From assembly GCF_001721685.1 (NCBI RefSeq), contig NZ_CP012502.1:2666001-2730000 (forward strand): a stretch of DNA of 64,000 nucleotides, read 5' to 3'. Below the pieces are notes generated by a model, which made no database searches, was not told the origin of the DNA, and saw only the letters and a list, made by a program, of their open reading frames with translations. Positions 26,238 through 35,454 of the stretch are shown here, piece by piece (the first letter of the stretch is position 1; each line of letters begins with the position of its first letter). This stretch comes from Salisediminibacterium beveridgei (GTDB taxonomy: Bacteria; Bacillota; Bacilli; Bacillales; Salisediminibacteriaceae). Position numbers and translations under genes: made by a program.

Positions 26238-27703
26238 TCCTCATTGGGGATGAAAACATCCGGGGAAATCGTAATGCCGGCATGTTCAAGCCGTTCGTAA
26301 AATTTGGGCCGGATGCCTGTCGGAACCAGTTTGCCGATAATATTGCCGTGGGTATCTTTGCCCCGCTGTTCATAAGTAAAGATATCCTGCAGGACAATCA
26401 CATCGCCTTCAAGTCCCTGCACTTCGGTGATTTTCACGATTTTACGTGACCCGTCCTTGAGCCTGGACTGCTGAATGATGACGTCGATGGCTCCGGCGAT
26501 CTGTTCACGGATCGCTTTCACAGGAAGGTCAACCCCTGCAAGCAGGACCATCGTTTCAAGCCGGGCGATCATATCCCGGGGGCTGTTCGAGTGCCCGGTG
26601 GCAAGTGATCCGTCGTGTCCGGTGTTCATGGCCTGAAGCATATCGAGGGCTTCGCCGCCCCGGACCTCACCGATGACGATCCGGTCCGGACGCATCCGAA
26701 GGGAGTTCCGGACGAGATCGCGAATGGAGATCGCTCCCTGCCCTTCGATATTCGGCGGACGGGACTCCAGCCTGACTACGTGGTCCTGACCGAGCTGCAG
26801 TTCTGCCGCATCTTCAATGGTCACGATCCGCTCGTCGTTTGGAATAAAGCTTGACAGCACGTTCAGGGTCGTTGTTTTCCCTGAGCCGGTACCGCCGCTG
26901 ACAAAGATATTCAATCTTGCTTTTACACACGCATCCACAAATTCCGCCATCTCATCTGTCAATGTCCCGAACTGTACCAGATCACTGATGGTCAATGGAT
27001 CGGTGGCAAACTTCCGGATCGTGATGGTCGGTCCGTTTAAGGCCAGCGGTGGAATGATCGCATTCACCCGGGATCCGTCGGGGAGCCGGGCGTCCACCAT
27101 CGGACTGCTTTCATCAATTCTGCGTCCGATGGGGGCAACGATTTTTTCGATGACATTCAATACGTGTTCATCATCCCGAAACGTCACCCCGGAGAGGATG
27201 ATCTTGCCTTTTTTTTCGCAGTAGACCTGATCCGGACCGTTGACCATCACTTCAGAAACGTCTTCGTCCAGGAGGAGCGGATTGATGGGACCAAAGCCTG
27301 TCAGATCGTTTTTCAAATCCGCAATAATGGTTCTGCGATCCATATTGAACTTGAACTGCTCATTTTCCTTGATAATTTCAAGGGCGATTTCATCCAGTTT
27401 TTCGATGACTTCATCGATATCGTCTTTCCCTTTCATTTCTTCGAGCACCCGGTTATGAAGCTTGTTTTTCAATTCCTTTGCTTCTTTGTTTTCAACCGGT
27501 TTCTCCTGCTTTTTGGGCGCTGATTCGTGTTTAATCGCCAATTCTTTCAGCTTTGGCGGCTTTTCTTCCACTATTCGTTCTGCTTTTTCAGCAGGTTTTT
27601 CATCGCTCTTTTCCACGGGCTTTTCTTCTTGCGCGTTCTCTTTTACTGGTGTTTCCGGTTGTTCAGATTGCTTTTTTTCCTGTAAGCGATCGAGTAATCC
27701 CAT
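26234..27703 (-). CDS. tadA: Tad pilus assembly ATPase TadA/CpaF
   Basis: The first 90 residues are charged and of low complexity (Lys/Glu/Pro). The rest is a type II/IV secretion ATPase: [16 protein letters not shown] is Walker [14 protein letters not shown] the Asp/Glu box, [17 protein letters not shown]alker B, and [14 protein letters not shown] the His box. It powers polymerisation of the Flp pilin at the cytoplasmic face. Confidence 0.93.
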   Translation of the reverse strand: MGLLDRLQEKKQSEQPETPVKENAQEEKPVEKSDEKPAEKAERIVEEKPPKLKELAIKHESAPKKQEKPVENKEAKELKNKLHNRVLEEMKGKDDIDEVIEKLDEIALEIIKENEQFKFNMDRRTIIADLKNDLTGFGPINPLLLDEDVSEVMVNGPDQVYCEKKGKIILSGVTFRDDEHVLNVIEKIVAPIGRRIDESSPMVDARLPDGSRVNAIIPPLALNGPTITIRKFATDPLTISDLVQFGTLTDEMAEFVDACVKARLNIFVSGGTGSGKTTTLNVLSSFIPNDERIVTIEDAAELQLGQDHVVRLESRPPNIEGQGAISIRDLVRNSLRMRPDRIVIGEVRGGEALDMLQAMNTGHDGSLATGHSNSPRDMIARLETMVLLAGVDLPVKAIREQIAGAIDVIIQQSRLKDGSRKIVKITEVQGLEGDVIVLQDIFTYEQRGKDTHGNIIGKLVPTGIRPKFYERLEHAGITISPDVFIPNEE

Positions 27704-27719
27704 CCATCCTCACCTCCTG

Positions 27720-28547
27720 TCATCCGTTTTCAGTCAGCCACTTCTTAAAAAAAGATGGCTTTTCGGGCTTGGCTGTCATGTTTCGCTTCGGCTGGTGTTC
27801 CTCGTTCTGATCCAAAGGCTGATTGATCGCCTGCGCCATTTTGAATACCGCTTTTGCAAGATCCGATTTCGATTGACTGATGACAAAAGGCAGCCCGAGA
27901 TTTAAGGACTGGCTTGCGATTTTATAATTATTCGGGAGAAAGTGGGCATCTTCAAAACCGAGCATTTCGGGGATTTCTTCCCCTTTCATAAGGCTCTCCA
28001 TCGTGAATCGGTTGACGACGAGAGAGGTTTTATCCCGGTAGTTTAACTCCTTCATCGTCTCAAGCATCAGCCGGGTGTTCTTGAGTGCGCTCATTTCCAG
28101 ATTCGTCACGATGAGGATGTCATCTGCCATTTCCATTGTCTCAACGGTCAGATCCAAAAGTCCGATGCCGTTATCAATAATGATGTAATCATGACTTCGT
28201 TTCAGGTCGTTCAGAACCACTTTCATGGCGTCTGTCGTAACCATTTCCGCAAATTCCGGCCGTTCAGGTGCAGGCAGTACCCGGACGCCTGAAGCATGTT
28301 CGGTCAAATAACGCATCACCGTATTCGGCTTTGCCATGCCCTGATCCTCAACCAGTTCCTTGATCGAATCTTCCGGCTGAAGGTCCATCGACAGACTCAC
28401 GTCACCAAACTGCAAGTCCCCATCGACAATAGCCACATCCAGATTCGTTTTTCCAAGTGCCACAGCCAGATTGACGGAAATTAACGTTTTTCCGATCCCG
28501 CCTTTTGCACCACATACGGCGATGACCCGCCCCATTTTTTCCGTCAT
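27720..28547 (-). CDS. tadZ: MinD/ParA-like ATPase of the Tad system (TadZ/CpaE)
   Basis: The deviant Walker A AVCGAKGGIGKTLISVNLA and VAIVDGDLQFGDVSLSMDL place it in the CpaE/TadZ group, which localises the Tad machine at the pole or membrane. I moved the start to the ATG at 28547 because GGAGG lies 8 nt upstream; the longer frame begins at a GTG without a site. It precedes tadA by 16 nt. The N-terminal receiver-like domain common in proteobacterial CpaE is absent. Confidence 0.85.
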   Translation of the reverse strand: MTEKMGRVIAVCGAKGGIGKTLISVNLAVALGKTNLDVAIVDGDLQFGDVSLSMDLQPEDSIKELVEDQGMAKPNTVMRYLTEHASGVRVLPAPERPEFAEMVTTDAMKVVLNDLKRSHDYIIIDNGIGLLDLTVETMEMADDILIVTNLEMSALKNTRLMLETMKELNYRDKTSLVVNRFTMESLMKGEEIPEMLGFEDAHFLPNNYKIASQSLNLGLPFVISQSKSDLAKAVFKMAQAINQPLDQNEEHQPKRNMTAKPEKPSFFKKWLTENG

Positions 28548-28592
28548 CCTGCTCACCTCCGCGACTGACACATCAATCGACTGATTCTTTTC

Positions 28593-29270
28593 TTACTCTT
28601 CTTCATGTATGAGGCTCGAGTGCAATGTGAGATGAATGGCCCCTTTTTCATAGGCATCAATGACGGTCACCGCATCTTCCGGGAGTAATTCCAGCGTCAC
28701 GGCGACATACTCCCGGGTCCCTGTTTCAGACAGCTCTTTCTCCATACGCTGACCGACAGCGAGGACACGGACATCTTCGAGAATGACCGTTGATTCATTG
28801 ACTTCTTCGTCATCGACCACAACGGTTTCAGACAGCACGATGTCCACCTGATCCTCCGGGTCAATCAGCTGGGTGACCAGCTGGACATTGGATGCTCCGA
28901 TGGATACGGCACGGTGTCCGTCCTGAATCTTTTCGGAAACCTGCACCGTCGACTGTTCCGATGTTTTCAGACGGTGACTGAGAAGTATTTCCCCTTCTTC
29001 GATATACGTTGATGCAAATGAGCCTGCCACTTCCTCCGCCGACTTAACGGCCATCGGATGCACATCCGCTTCATATACCGTATCCGTTGTAATCATGTCA
29101 TCGGTAATGACCGTATTTTCCTCAATGGGTGACGCGGCCTTAATGACTTCCACTGTGTCAGGAGCCTCCTGCCCCGTTGCCTCATCGGCTGCAGTGATGT
29201 ATTGATAAAATAAAGCGGTTGTAATGATCCCCATGACAACGGCCAGTAACAGGACAAAACGAGCTCTCAT
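28593..29270 (-). CDS. cpaB: CpaB/RcpC-like SAF-domain protein of the Tad system
   Basis: One N-terminal membrane helix (LLLAVVMGIITTALFYQYI) is followed by a SAF domain (VIKAASPIEENTVITDDMI, then GSFASTYIEEGEILLSHRL) and the RcpC region (AVSIGASNVQLVTQLIDPEDQVDIVL). It probably binds peptidoglycan or stabilises the extracellular part of the pilus machine. An ATG start at 29270 fits AGGTG upstream; the previous gene stops within that site. Confidence 0.82.
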   Translation of the reverse strand: MRARFVLLLAVVMGIITTALFYQYITAADEATGQEAPDTVEVIKAASPIEENTVITDDMITTDTVYEADVHPMAVKSAEEVAGSFASTYIEEGEILLSHRLKTSEQSTVQVSEKIQDGHRAVSIGASNVQLVTQLIDPEDQVDIVLSETVVVDDEEVNESTVILEDVRVLAVGQRMEKELSETGTREYVAVTLELLPEDAVTVIDAYEKGAIHLTLHSSLIHEEE

Positions 29271-29279
29271 CTCTTTCAC

Positions 29280-30179
29280 CTACTCCATCAGACTGATTGT
29301 AAACGCTCCGCGGTATATGGCACCTTCTTCAACATAACCATGGGTGGTCCGTTCAATAAATTTTCCTCTGATCTTCGTATCCTTCGGGTCCAGCGGTTCG
29401 AGAATATAAAAGTGGGCAAATCCGGTGATTTCCACTTCTTTCACCTGATTCCCGACGGGGTCAATCGGCTTATAGACCGGGATCAGAATCGTCCGGCCGC
29501 ATTGCCGGTCATACGGATCGTCGCAAAGACTGATCAGATGATCAATGGCCCTTCGCGTCGGATTGGCGATGTTCCCTGTTTGCGTACCGACGATCTCACC
29601 AATCGAAAATTCTTCTTCCGAGCCATACTTCAACGTATCTTCGTATGTGTTTGCCCCTTTGCCCTCCAGGGCGAGGATCCCGAAATTACCCGTGTCCACG
29701 TCTTCTTCATCCACTCTCAGCAAATACTCTTCTTCATATTCCAGTTCGATGGATTCATCGATGCCAAGTGGCGCAACGCCGTCTGCACGTCCAACCGGCC
29801 CGATACCGGCTTTCGCTTCCGCAGTGATTTCCACGGCATCAATTCCGAAGATCATCATAAACGCCGTCTGCATGTCTCTCGATAACGTCAGGGTGACCCG
29901 TTCTTCCATGAAAACCGCCAGCTGGTCAACAGAAGCCGCTTCCCCGTGCTGATCGAGCACTTCATCAACGATCAGTTCCACTTCCATCTCATCTTCCATC
30001 AGTTCCTGTGCGCCGGACAGCACCGCAGCATTGGCTGCTTTTTGCAGCGACGTCTTCTCCATATAGAACATGCCACCGTCTATGACGAGACCCACCATGC
30101 CGAGAAAGGTGGTGAACCCGAGTGAGACAATCATCAGCACGTTCCCACGTTCATTCTTCACATGGCGAAACGGGTTCAT
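29280..30179 (-). CDS. TadG-like pilus assembly / pseudopilin protein
   Basis: The N-terminus (NERGNVLMIVSLGFTTFLGMVGLVIDGGMFYMEKTSLQKAANAAVL, here cited as landmarks) is the TadG-type start: ERG before a hydrophobic helix, then a segment rich in Ala and Asp. The remaining 250 residues are exposed, acidic and contain two Cys (LCDDPYDRQCGR) that could form a disulfide. The gene lies between tadE and cpaB. It likely acts as a minor pilin or stabiliser. Confidence 0.75.
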   Translation of the reverse strand: MNPFRHVKNERGNVLMIVSLGFTTFLGMVGLVIDGGMFYMEKTSLQKAANAAVLSGAQELMEDEMEVELIVDEVLDQHGEAASVDQLAVFMEERVTLTLSRDMQTAFMMIFGIDAVEITAEAKAGIGPVGRADGVAPLGIDESIELEYEEEYLLRVDEEDVDTGNFGILALEGKGANTYEDTLKYGSEEEFSIGEIVGTQTGNIANPTRRAIDHLISLCDDPYDRQCGRTILIPVYKPIDPVGNQVKEVEITGFAHFYILEPLDPKDTKIRGKFIERTTHGYVEEGAIYRGAFTISLME

Positions 30180-30190
30180 CACAGCACCTC

Positions 30191-30574
30191 CTACTCGATC
30201 CGGATCGTTGAATCAGCACGTAAGTGGATCGGCCCACTGAACACCTGGCTGGCAAATGGGGTAATCGGATCCACATCGTACCCGAGTGTAATCGTGATAT
30301 ATTCCCCTGATTTGCGAGCACTTTCGTCCGGTGAAATCGACACGCTCAGCTGACTGCCGTCTCCCGTTGCGAAATGATCCGATGCGAACTCGGCAATTTC
30401 ACCGTCATTGTAACCGAATCCACCGACACGCACCGTTTCCTGCACCGTAAAATGAAGCCCGCTATAGGTGTACAACACACGCCCAAAGTCCACAATCCCT
30501 ACAATTAATAAAAGCAATAACGGTAATACCAGTGCGAATTCAGCCAGGGATTGCCCTTTTTCATTCTTCAGCAT
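30191..30574 (-). CDS. tadE: TadE-like minor pseudopilin
   Basis: This 127-residue protein has the TadE signature KNEKGQSLAEFALVLPLLLLL: a Gly processing site with Glu at +5 in front of a hydrophobic helix, then VDFGRVLYTYSGLHFTVQE. It should be processed by the prepilin peptidase encoded directly upstream, whose stop overlaps this ATG. Confidence 0.87.
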   Translation of the reverse strand: MLKNEKGQSLAEFALVLPLLLLLIVGIVDFGRVLYTYSGLHFTVQETVRVGGFGYNDGEIAEFASDHFATGDGSQLSVSISPDESARKSGEYITITLGYDVDPITPFASQVFSGPIHLRADSTIRIE

Positions 30575-31086
30575 CAGAGCATCACCCCGGGGAAAAAGAA
30601 TGCCCCGGCTGCGCCAAGCACAATGGCCACCCCGTAAGGAAATGCGGTTTGTTTCAGGAGCCTATCTTTATCAAGCTCCGGTTTGATTCCATATTTCATC
30701 AGTTTCACCGCACGGAAACTGCGCTTCAGTCCTTCGATCATGCGCCCGCGGCTGATGATCATCACCAGTCCGATCGCCCCGCCGATCAGGGCCATAAACA
30801 GTGCCGTCATCAGGACAAAACCCGCCCCCTGCACTGCACCGATAAACGCCAGGAGCTTGACATCGCCCGCTCCCATGCCACCGATCAAATATGGAATCAA
30901 CAGGATCAGAAACCCCGTCAGAAGCCCCAAAAGGCTGGTCGTAATACCTGACCAGCCAAACAGGATTCCGTTCAAGAGAAAGGCCATGACGACGCCTGGG
31001 AACAATACCTTGTTATAGATTTTCCGACGGGTGATGTCGGTGAAAAAACAGATGATCAGAACGCTCAATAACAGGATTTCCAGCAT
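30574..31086 (-). CDS. tadV: Prepilin peptidase (CpaA/TadV, family A24)
   Basis: This polytopic membrane protein has the two catalytic aspartates of A24 proteases: CFFTDITRRKIYN near the N-terminus and GGMGAGDVKL in the middle (GxGD motif). It cleaves the leader of Flp and TadE-type prepilins. The ATG at 31086 has AGGAGG 8 nt upstream, better than the ATG six bases earlier. It follows the flp gene by 40 nt. Confidence 0.88.
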   Translation of the reverse strand: MLEILLLSVLIICFFTDITRRKIYNKVLFPGVVMAFLLNGILFGWSGITTSLLGLLTGFLILLIPYLIGGMGAGDVKLLAFIGAVQGAGFVLMTALFMALIGGAIGLVMIISRGRMIEGLKRSFRAVKLMKYGIKPELDKDRLLKQTAFPYGVAIVLGAAGAFFFPGVML

Positions 31087-31125
31087 TGTCATGTCCTCCT
31101 TTTAATAGTCAATTAATTATTAACC

Positions 31126-31308
31126 TCATTCAGTATTTACTTCAGTTTGAAAACTTTCAACAATATTATCGAAAACAGTTTCAATTTCATTTCCAAAAAC
31201 CACGAGAACTGCTATAACACCAACCGCAATAACACCCAGCACCAACGCATACTCCGCCATACCCTGTCCTTCTTCTTCTGTGAGTAAATTCTTCATCATT
31301 TCCATCAT
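31126..31308 (-). CDS. flp: Flp-family major type IVc pilin
   Basis: This 60-residue prepilin has a short leader MMEMMKNLLTEEEG, cleavage expected before QGMAEYALVL (Glu +5, Tyr +6, the Flp motif), and a hydrophobic helix VIAVGVIAVLVVFG with a short acidic tail. Small size, motif and position before tadV are diagnostic. It forms the pilus fibre after export through the TadABC machine. Confidence 0.93.
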   Translation of the reverse strand: MMEMMKNLLTEEEGQGMAEYALVLGVIAVGVIAVLVVFGNEIETVFDNIVESFQTEVNTE

Positions 31309-31351
31309 ACGTCCCCACTCCTTCTGTTTTTTTATCTTTGATACTTTTCCT

Positions 31352-31696
31352 TTACGCTTCCAACAGCCACTGTTGCCCTGGCTGAATCTTCTCGGCTGTG
31401 ACTTTACCTTCTGCCAACTCTACGACTTTTTTTGCGCCCTTTGCATGCATCCCCATTTTCCAGGGAGCCAGACTGCATTCGGTTGCAACCACCACGTCTT
31501 CAGCATCAAGGTAGACGACATCGATTGGGATCTTCATGAACCATGTGTGAATGGACCGGCAGGGAGATAGATAGAGCCCGCTCTGCTCATTGACCGCTTT
31601 CGTAAACGTGAGACCTCTCAACCGACTCCAGAACGTTTCCGCTCTCCTGACATCGTTTGCAATCAGCTGGCCATTATCCTTTCGAATGACCTTCAA
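31352..31696 (-). CDS. DUF192 family protein heading the tad operon
   Basis: This 114-residue protein has the DUF192 pattern: ETFWSRLRGLTF, then SIHTWFMKIPIDVVYLD, and a C-terminal VELAEGKVTAEKIQPGQ. It has no signal peptide. The start is TTG with a G-rich site upstream. It sits 43 nt before flp, and DUF192 genes are often linked to tad loci. Function is unknown. The riboswitch terminator lies just before its start, so it is the first gene under that control. Confidence 0.8.
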   Translation of the reverse strand: MKVIRKDNGQLIANDVRRAETFWSRLRGLTFTKAVNEQSGLYLSPCRSIHTWFMKIPIDVVYLDAEDVVVATECSLAPWKMGMHAKGAKKVVELAEGKVTAEKIQPGQQWLLEA

Positions 31697-31715
31697 TCCC
31701 GCACCCCCCCATCAA

Positions 31716-31752
31716 CAAAAATAAACCCTGCCTTTTACCAAAAGGAGGGTTT
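31716..31752 (-). terminator. Intrinsic terminator of the riboswitch expression platform
   Basis: On the minus strand AAACCCTCCTTTT and AAAAGGCAGGGTTT form a long stem (one bulge) followed by ATTTTTG. It lies between the c-di-GMP aptamer and the DUF192-flp-tad genes. A second hairpin (ACACC...ATCCATTT with AAATGGAT-GGTGT, about 31763-31802) sits between aptamer and terminator. Confidence 0.85.
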
Positions 31753-31810
31753 GTAAAGTTAACACCATCCATTTATAGAACAAAATGGATATAATGGTGT
31801 AAACTATGCA

Positions 31811-31909
31811 CTGACTCCTTCGGTAACTGGCTGGCATCGGACGATTTCCCTTGTCCGGAAGCCCCTCTAGCTTTGCGTCCCTGACTTTCATCAGGTTTGC
31901 CTTTATCGA
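31811..31909 (-). promoter_or_regulatory. Cyclic-di-GMP-I (GEMM) riboswitch aptamer
   Basis: On the minus strand the core elements of the GEMM-I class appear in order: GGCAAACC, a helix capped by a GAAA tetraloop (CCTGAT-GAAA-GTCAGG), GGGACGCAAAGC, a second arm with a GGAC...GTCC helix, and GCCAGCCAGTTACCGAAGG, which matches the tetraloop-receptor side and closing strand. It senses the second messenger c-di-GMP. A terminator follows 60 nt downstream and then the DUF192-flp-tad operon, so ligand binding probably changes read-through into the pilus genes. The direction of the switch (on or off) cannot be told by eye. Confidence 0.9.
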
Positions 31910-32451
31910 GAACCAGTGATCTGTAGTAATCAGTACTGATCTCTTAGTTAATATGATAATCGATGGAAGACCAAAGCATAATCCTTCAATAGGATCAATC
32001 TTTCTTTACCTTCATTTACTTTTAATTCCATTATTTCTTGTTATATGTGTATAAAATCTGTCGAATGTCTCATATAATCAATAATATTGCCATTATATGG
32101 TTTTAAAATTCCCTGAATAGCACGGATAAAAGTACAGGATTCAAGAAATCATTTCTTTTATTTCGACACAGTTTGCAGTTATTTTCCAAAAGGTGCGGCA
32201 TTCCCTGTTTCGATTCGTTGATCACCCGAAGCCTGTATACAGGGGTTCAACCCTTTACCGCAAAGACTTTCGACAATTTCTGCTTTTGTTCAGACGGTGG
32301 TATTCGTTGTTTTTCATTATCGGGCATTCAGGACCATGAATGGATCATACATTGGGTTTGATGGAAAAAAACGAATGAACCGATCTATTTGTCTTGGTTC
32401 TTCTCTAGATACAGGCAGATTGTCATGTGGTTTGACATTCACCCCTCTGCA
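31910..32451. other. Intergenic region, riboswitch promoter side, no gene recognised
   Basis: The tad operon promoter should lie in the part nearest the riboswitch, but no convincing -35/-10 pair was found. The rest shows no ORF with a ribosome binding site. A 12-bp palindrome CCTGTATACAGG occurs at 32232-32243. Short minus-strand coding-like stretches suggest decayed DNA. Confidence 0.4.
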
Positions 32452-32961
32452 TTAACGCATCTTCAGGTTCATCAATACTGCATCATAATCAGTGCCCTTG
32501 ATATGAAAGAAGCTTTCAAACCGGCCGATTTCCTGAAACCCCAGTCCCTTGTATAGGCGGATGGCCCGCTCGTTATCGGCTTTGACCTTTAGATGTAAAA
32601 TCCGGATCCGTTCAGACTTCGCTGCCTCGTCAATGAGAGCCTCAATCATCTTCCTCCCGATGCCTTTTCCCCAACAGGCCTTCTTCACCGACACCGCCAG
32701 TTCGGCGTGATGGGCGATCCGCTGATTTGAAGATGCCTGGTAGCTGGCAATCGATACCAGCTTCTCATCCATTTCACCCACCAGCATACACGCGCCCGGA
32801 TCGTCCTTCATCTTCTGAAGGATTGAGATTTCCTCCGCTTCTGAAATCGGCAGTCCCCACCCGTCAATCAGCAGGTGATCCGACTCCCCGCCAACCTGCT
32901 TCAAATACCCGAGAATGTTCCGGGCGTCCTCCGGTACTGCCACTCTGATCCGAAACGTCAT
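32452..32961 (-). CDS. GNAT-family N-acetyltransferase
   Basis: The acetyl-CoA site appears as AELAVSVKKACWGKGIGRKMIEALIDEA (motif A, with Gly-x-Gly at GKGIGRK) and motif B as LKVKADNERAIRLYKGLGF. At 170 residues it has the family length. The ATG has AGAGG 8 nt upstream. The acceptor may be a protein N-terminus or a small amine and cannot be inferred. Confidence 0.85.
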   Translation of the reverse strand: MTFRIRVAVPEDARNILGYLKQVGGESDHLLIDGWGLPISEAEEISILQKMKDDPGACMLVGEMDEKLVSIASYQASSNQRIAHHAELAVSVKKACWGKGIGRKMIEALIDEAAKSERIRILHLKVKADNERAIRLYKGLGFQEIGRFESFFHIKGTDYDAVLMNLKMR

Positions 32962-32991
32962 GTTTGTCACCTCTTTACGATCTACTGAAAT

Positions 32992-33660
32992 TTAAAATCC
33001 TCTTGTCTGCCCTTTCCAGGGGGCTTCTTTTCCTGCGATGAACTCGTCCACACCAGGTCCCCCCAATTGGCGCAACCGCCAGATCCCGTAAATGTAGCTG
33101 ATAACGAGCACCGTCACGATCCCGGGCCAGCCGAGGATCGTATTCACCCAGACCAGTGCCAGAGCGTTCCCGTCAATCAGCAGGACCACATGGACAATCA
33201 GCCTGAACAGAAAAAACAGCAGCCAGAGCCACGTCACTTCCCGGTATGCCGCTTTCACATCACTGCGCCAAAACCATTCCAAAGGCCACCCCCGGGTCAA
33301 ATGACTCACCCATGCCGCGAGAGGCTTGCCGATGACCAGCGTCGCAAACGCAACGAAGACGAGTGCTGCACTGCTGATGACCGTTGGGATGAAGTAGTTT
33401 GCCGCACTGTCCGTCACATAGGCAAATCCCGATGCAAAGCCGACGCCAAGAAATCCGCCAACGGCATAGAGCCAGTTCTCTTTTCGTATGAGTCTGAGGA
33501 CGCCCAGGAGCACCGCACTGAACAACGCAATGCCCACTGCTGTATTCAAGCCGAAAAAGCTGTTGCTGAACACAAATAAGAATGGCGGAAATACTGCGTC
33601 CAGTGTTTTGCCGGATACAACGGATTTTGCTTCTTCGATCAGTTCCTGCCATTTCGCCAT
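32992..33660 (-). CDS. Integral membrane protein, DUF3159-like
   Basis: About six hydrophobic segments, with FPPFLFVFSNSFFGLNTAVG, LIRKENWLYAVGGFLGV and the cytoplasmic RGWPLEWFWRSDVKAAYREVTW. The pattern resembles DUF3159 membrane proteins, whose function is unknown. I chose ATG 33660 (AGAGG 9 nt upstream) over a TTG nine bases earlier. It lies directly downstream of another small membrane protein, so the two form an operon with a GNAT gene behind. Confidence 0.6.
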   Translation of the reverse strand: MAKWQELIEEAKSVVSGKTLDAVFPPFLFVFSNSFFGLNTAVGIALFSAVLLGVLRLIRKENWLYAVGGFLGVGFASGFAYVTDSAANYFIPTVISSAALVFVAFATLVIGKPLAAWVSHLTRGWPLEWFWRSDVKAAYREVTWLWLLFFLFRLIVHVVLLIDGNALALVWVNTILGWPGIVTVLVISYIYGIWRLRQLGGPGVDEFIAGKEAPWKGQTRGF

Positions 33661-33665
33661 ACCAT

Positions 33666-34016
33666 TCAACCTCTCTTCTCTAACAGAGTCTCTTTTTTCC
33701 CACCGAGAAAAAAGGTCAGCCAGTCGCCATCACTTTGATACAGTTTCAAGAGGACATACAGACTTGCCGTAAAAAATCCCAGTGTCATCATCAAGACAAT
33801 CCACACTGCAGCGATCCATTTATTCGCCTCGCGAAAACCGATCCAGACTGAAAACAATATGAATCCGACATACAAATCCACCAGCGATACAATGCCCCAT
33901 GGATTCGCGAGGATCTCCCCGCCGTCCCGGGTGAAATCCCCGACCGCAAACCCGTAACCAATCACAGCTGTCATCGCCAATAATCCGAGAAAAGCCACTG
34001 CTTTTGCCAGTCCCAT
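33666..34016 (-). CDS. Small membrane protein, DUF1475-like
   Basis: This protein has 116 residues with three predicted membrane helices. NPWGIVSLVDLYVGFILFSVWI is the recognisable block and resembles DUF1475 proteins. The C-terminus KKETLLEKRG is cytoplasmic. Its stop codon lies 5 nt before the start of the next membrane protein. Function is unknown. Confidence 0.6.
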   Translation of the reverse strand: MGLAKAVAFLGLLAMTAVIGYGFAVGDFTRDGGEILANPWGIVSLVDLYVGFILFSVWIGFREANKWIAAVWIVLMMTLGFFTASLYVLLKLYQSDGDWLTFFLGGKKETLLEKRG

Positions 34017-34211
34017 TCAAAACACCCTCTCTTTGCCATCTCCTTTTATTTTCTCACAAAAACAAAAAAAGCACGCATGATCTGCCTGCATCGGGCGTTT
34101 TTTCCCGAAGAATGCCCAATTGATCCGAACGGACCCGCGATCAGCTGCAATCATACAGAAAACCGGACACAAGGCCCGGCTGTTTGTTATCCTATATCTA
34201 TGTATGGCTCC

Positions 34212-34493
34212 TTACGATCGCAATGCTTTTTGCTTCAGTGTATAGATTTGCTCATCATGTTCAATTAACCGGTGCTGGATAAATTCCAACTTCTCATCCA
34301 CCCGGACGATGCGTTTATTCGTGTCATCCTGCCTGGCTGTTAAGACGTCCAATTTCCCTGACACCGACTTTTGATTCTCAGTCAGTTCCGTTTGATTTCT
34401 TGCCAGTTCATGTAATGTACCGGACATTTCTTTTTGACTGTCTGACAATTCTTTAATGGCCTGCAGCAGGGTGTTCAACTGATCATCTGTCAC
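34212..34493 (-). CDS. Coiled-coil protein of unknown function
   Basis: The protein has 93 residues, nearly all helical, with heptads of Leu/Ile (QLNTLLQAIKELSDSQKEM, then QTELTENQKSVSGKLDVL). No signal peptide or membrane segment is seen. It resembles the short coiled-coil DUF proteins common in Bacillales. A GGAGG site precedes the ATG. The 195 bases between this gene and the next minus-strand gene hold no ORF. Confidence 0.55.
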   Translation of the reverse strand: MTDDQLNTLLQAIKELSDSQKEMSGTLHELARNQTELTENQKSVSGKLDVLTARQDDTNKRIVRVDEKLEFIQHRLIEHDEQIYTLKQKALRS

Positions 34494-34711
34494 GTCAAGA
34501 AACCTCCTCCGAAATCTTTTACTGACTCAGTATACCATGAAACACCTTCTTTTTTGAATGGATCATTTGAAGAAAAAACAAGGATAAGAGAGTGATTGGC
34601 TGTGATCCCTGTAGGCTCCTTTTCCAGCCGGGAAAACTTTAACGTTTCAGAAAACAAACGAACGGATACAGGAACATCATACTGCTTTACAAATAAAGGA
34701 GGACACCGGTT

Positions 34712-34798
34712 ATGGAAGGAAAAAAGATCCCACTCTTTATTTTCCTGTTTCTCGCAGGCGTACTTATCGGCATATTTGTCATTGCACCACTGTTTTGA
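34712..34798 (+). CDS. 28-residue single-pass membrane peptide
   Basis: The ORF reads MEGKKIPLF then a hydrophobic helix with a GVLIG turn and ends in IAPLF. AAAGGAGG lies 9 nt before the ATG, a near-ideal site that argues for real translation despite the size. It stands alone on the plus strand. Function is unknown; small single-pass peptides often tune membrane complexes. Confidence 0.6.
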   Translation: MEGKKIPLFIFLFLAGVLIGIFVIAPLF

Positions 34799-34974
34799 TA
34801 AACAACTGAAGAACCCAAAACATCACGCCTTCCAGGATCCTCCTGAAAGGCTTTTTCAATCTGGTGAATCCACAGATGCCATGGATTGTTTCACTTTCTG
34901 ACACTGCGAGATCCGTTCAACCACTGTAATAACGATCATCACCCTGAGAAAGCCGCTGCCGAATCCGATTCCGG

Positions 34975-35403
34975 TTATTCGGAGTCACTTACGATGTCCC
35001 TGATGCGCCTTTCCAACTCATTGATCTCGTCGTTTTCCACTGAATCATTTATGGCATTGGCGATTTCGGTTCTCTTTCCAGGATCCAGATCAAGGATGTG
35101 ATACTGCAAATCTGACGTCAGCATCTCATGGACGATCGTCACATTCTGCCATACCTCATTTGCAGCGTCTTGGTTTTCCATCATGTTTCTCGACAGGATT
35201 TCAATATCGGTAAATTGCTGGTCCATCCGGATGTAGTTCTCCTCCGTCATCTCCTCCTCAATCTCAACCGCCGCGTTGAACAACAGGCGATGAAGCGTCT
35301 CTTCCACACCTTCCTCCGTCCCACGATCTGACAGACTGACGAATAGAAACACGTTCAACAGCAACGAAGCTATCAAAGAGACAACAAGCAGCTTCACGTT
35401 CAC
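34975..35403 (-). CDS. Single-pass membrane protein of unknown function
   Basis: A GTG start (GGGGGTG 5 nt upstream) gives MNVKLLVVSLIASLLLNVFLFVSL, an N-terminal membrane anchor, followed by about 120 acidic helical residues outside the membrane. No family was recognised. It lies 50 nt downstream of a lipoprotein gene on the same strand and may share a transcript with it. Confidence 0.55.
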   Translation of the reverse strand: MNVKLLVVSLIASLLLNVFLFVSLSDRGTEEGVEETLHRLLFNAAVEIEEEMTEENYIRMDQQFTDIEILSRNMMENQDAANEVWQNVTIVHEMLTSDLQYHILDLDPGKRTEIANAINDSVENDEINELERRIRDIVSDSE

Positions 35404-35454
35404 TACAACACCCCCAAACTCCACAATTACACCATGAACATTCACTGCAACGGG

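Noticed and set aside
32232-32243. Palindrome CCTGTATACAGG as an operator or origin element
   Set aside because: It is single and isolated, and is not placed near a promoter or gene start.
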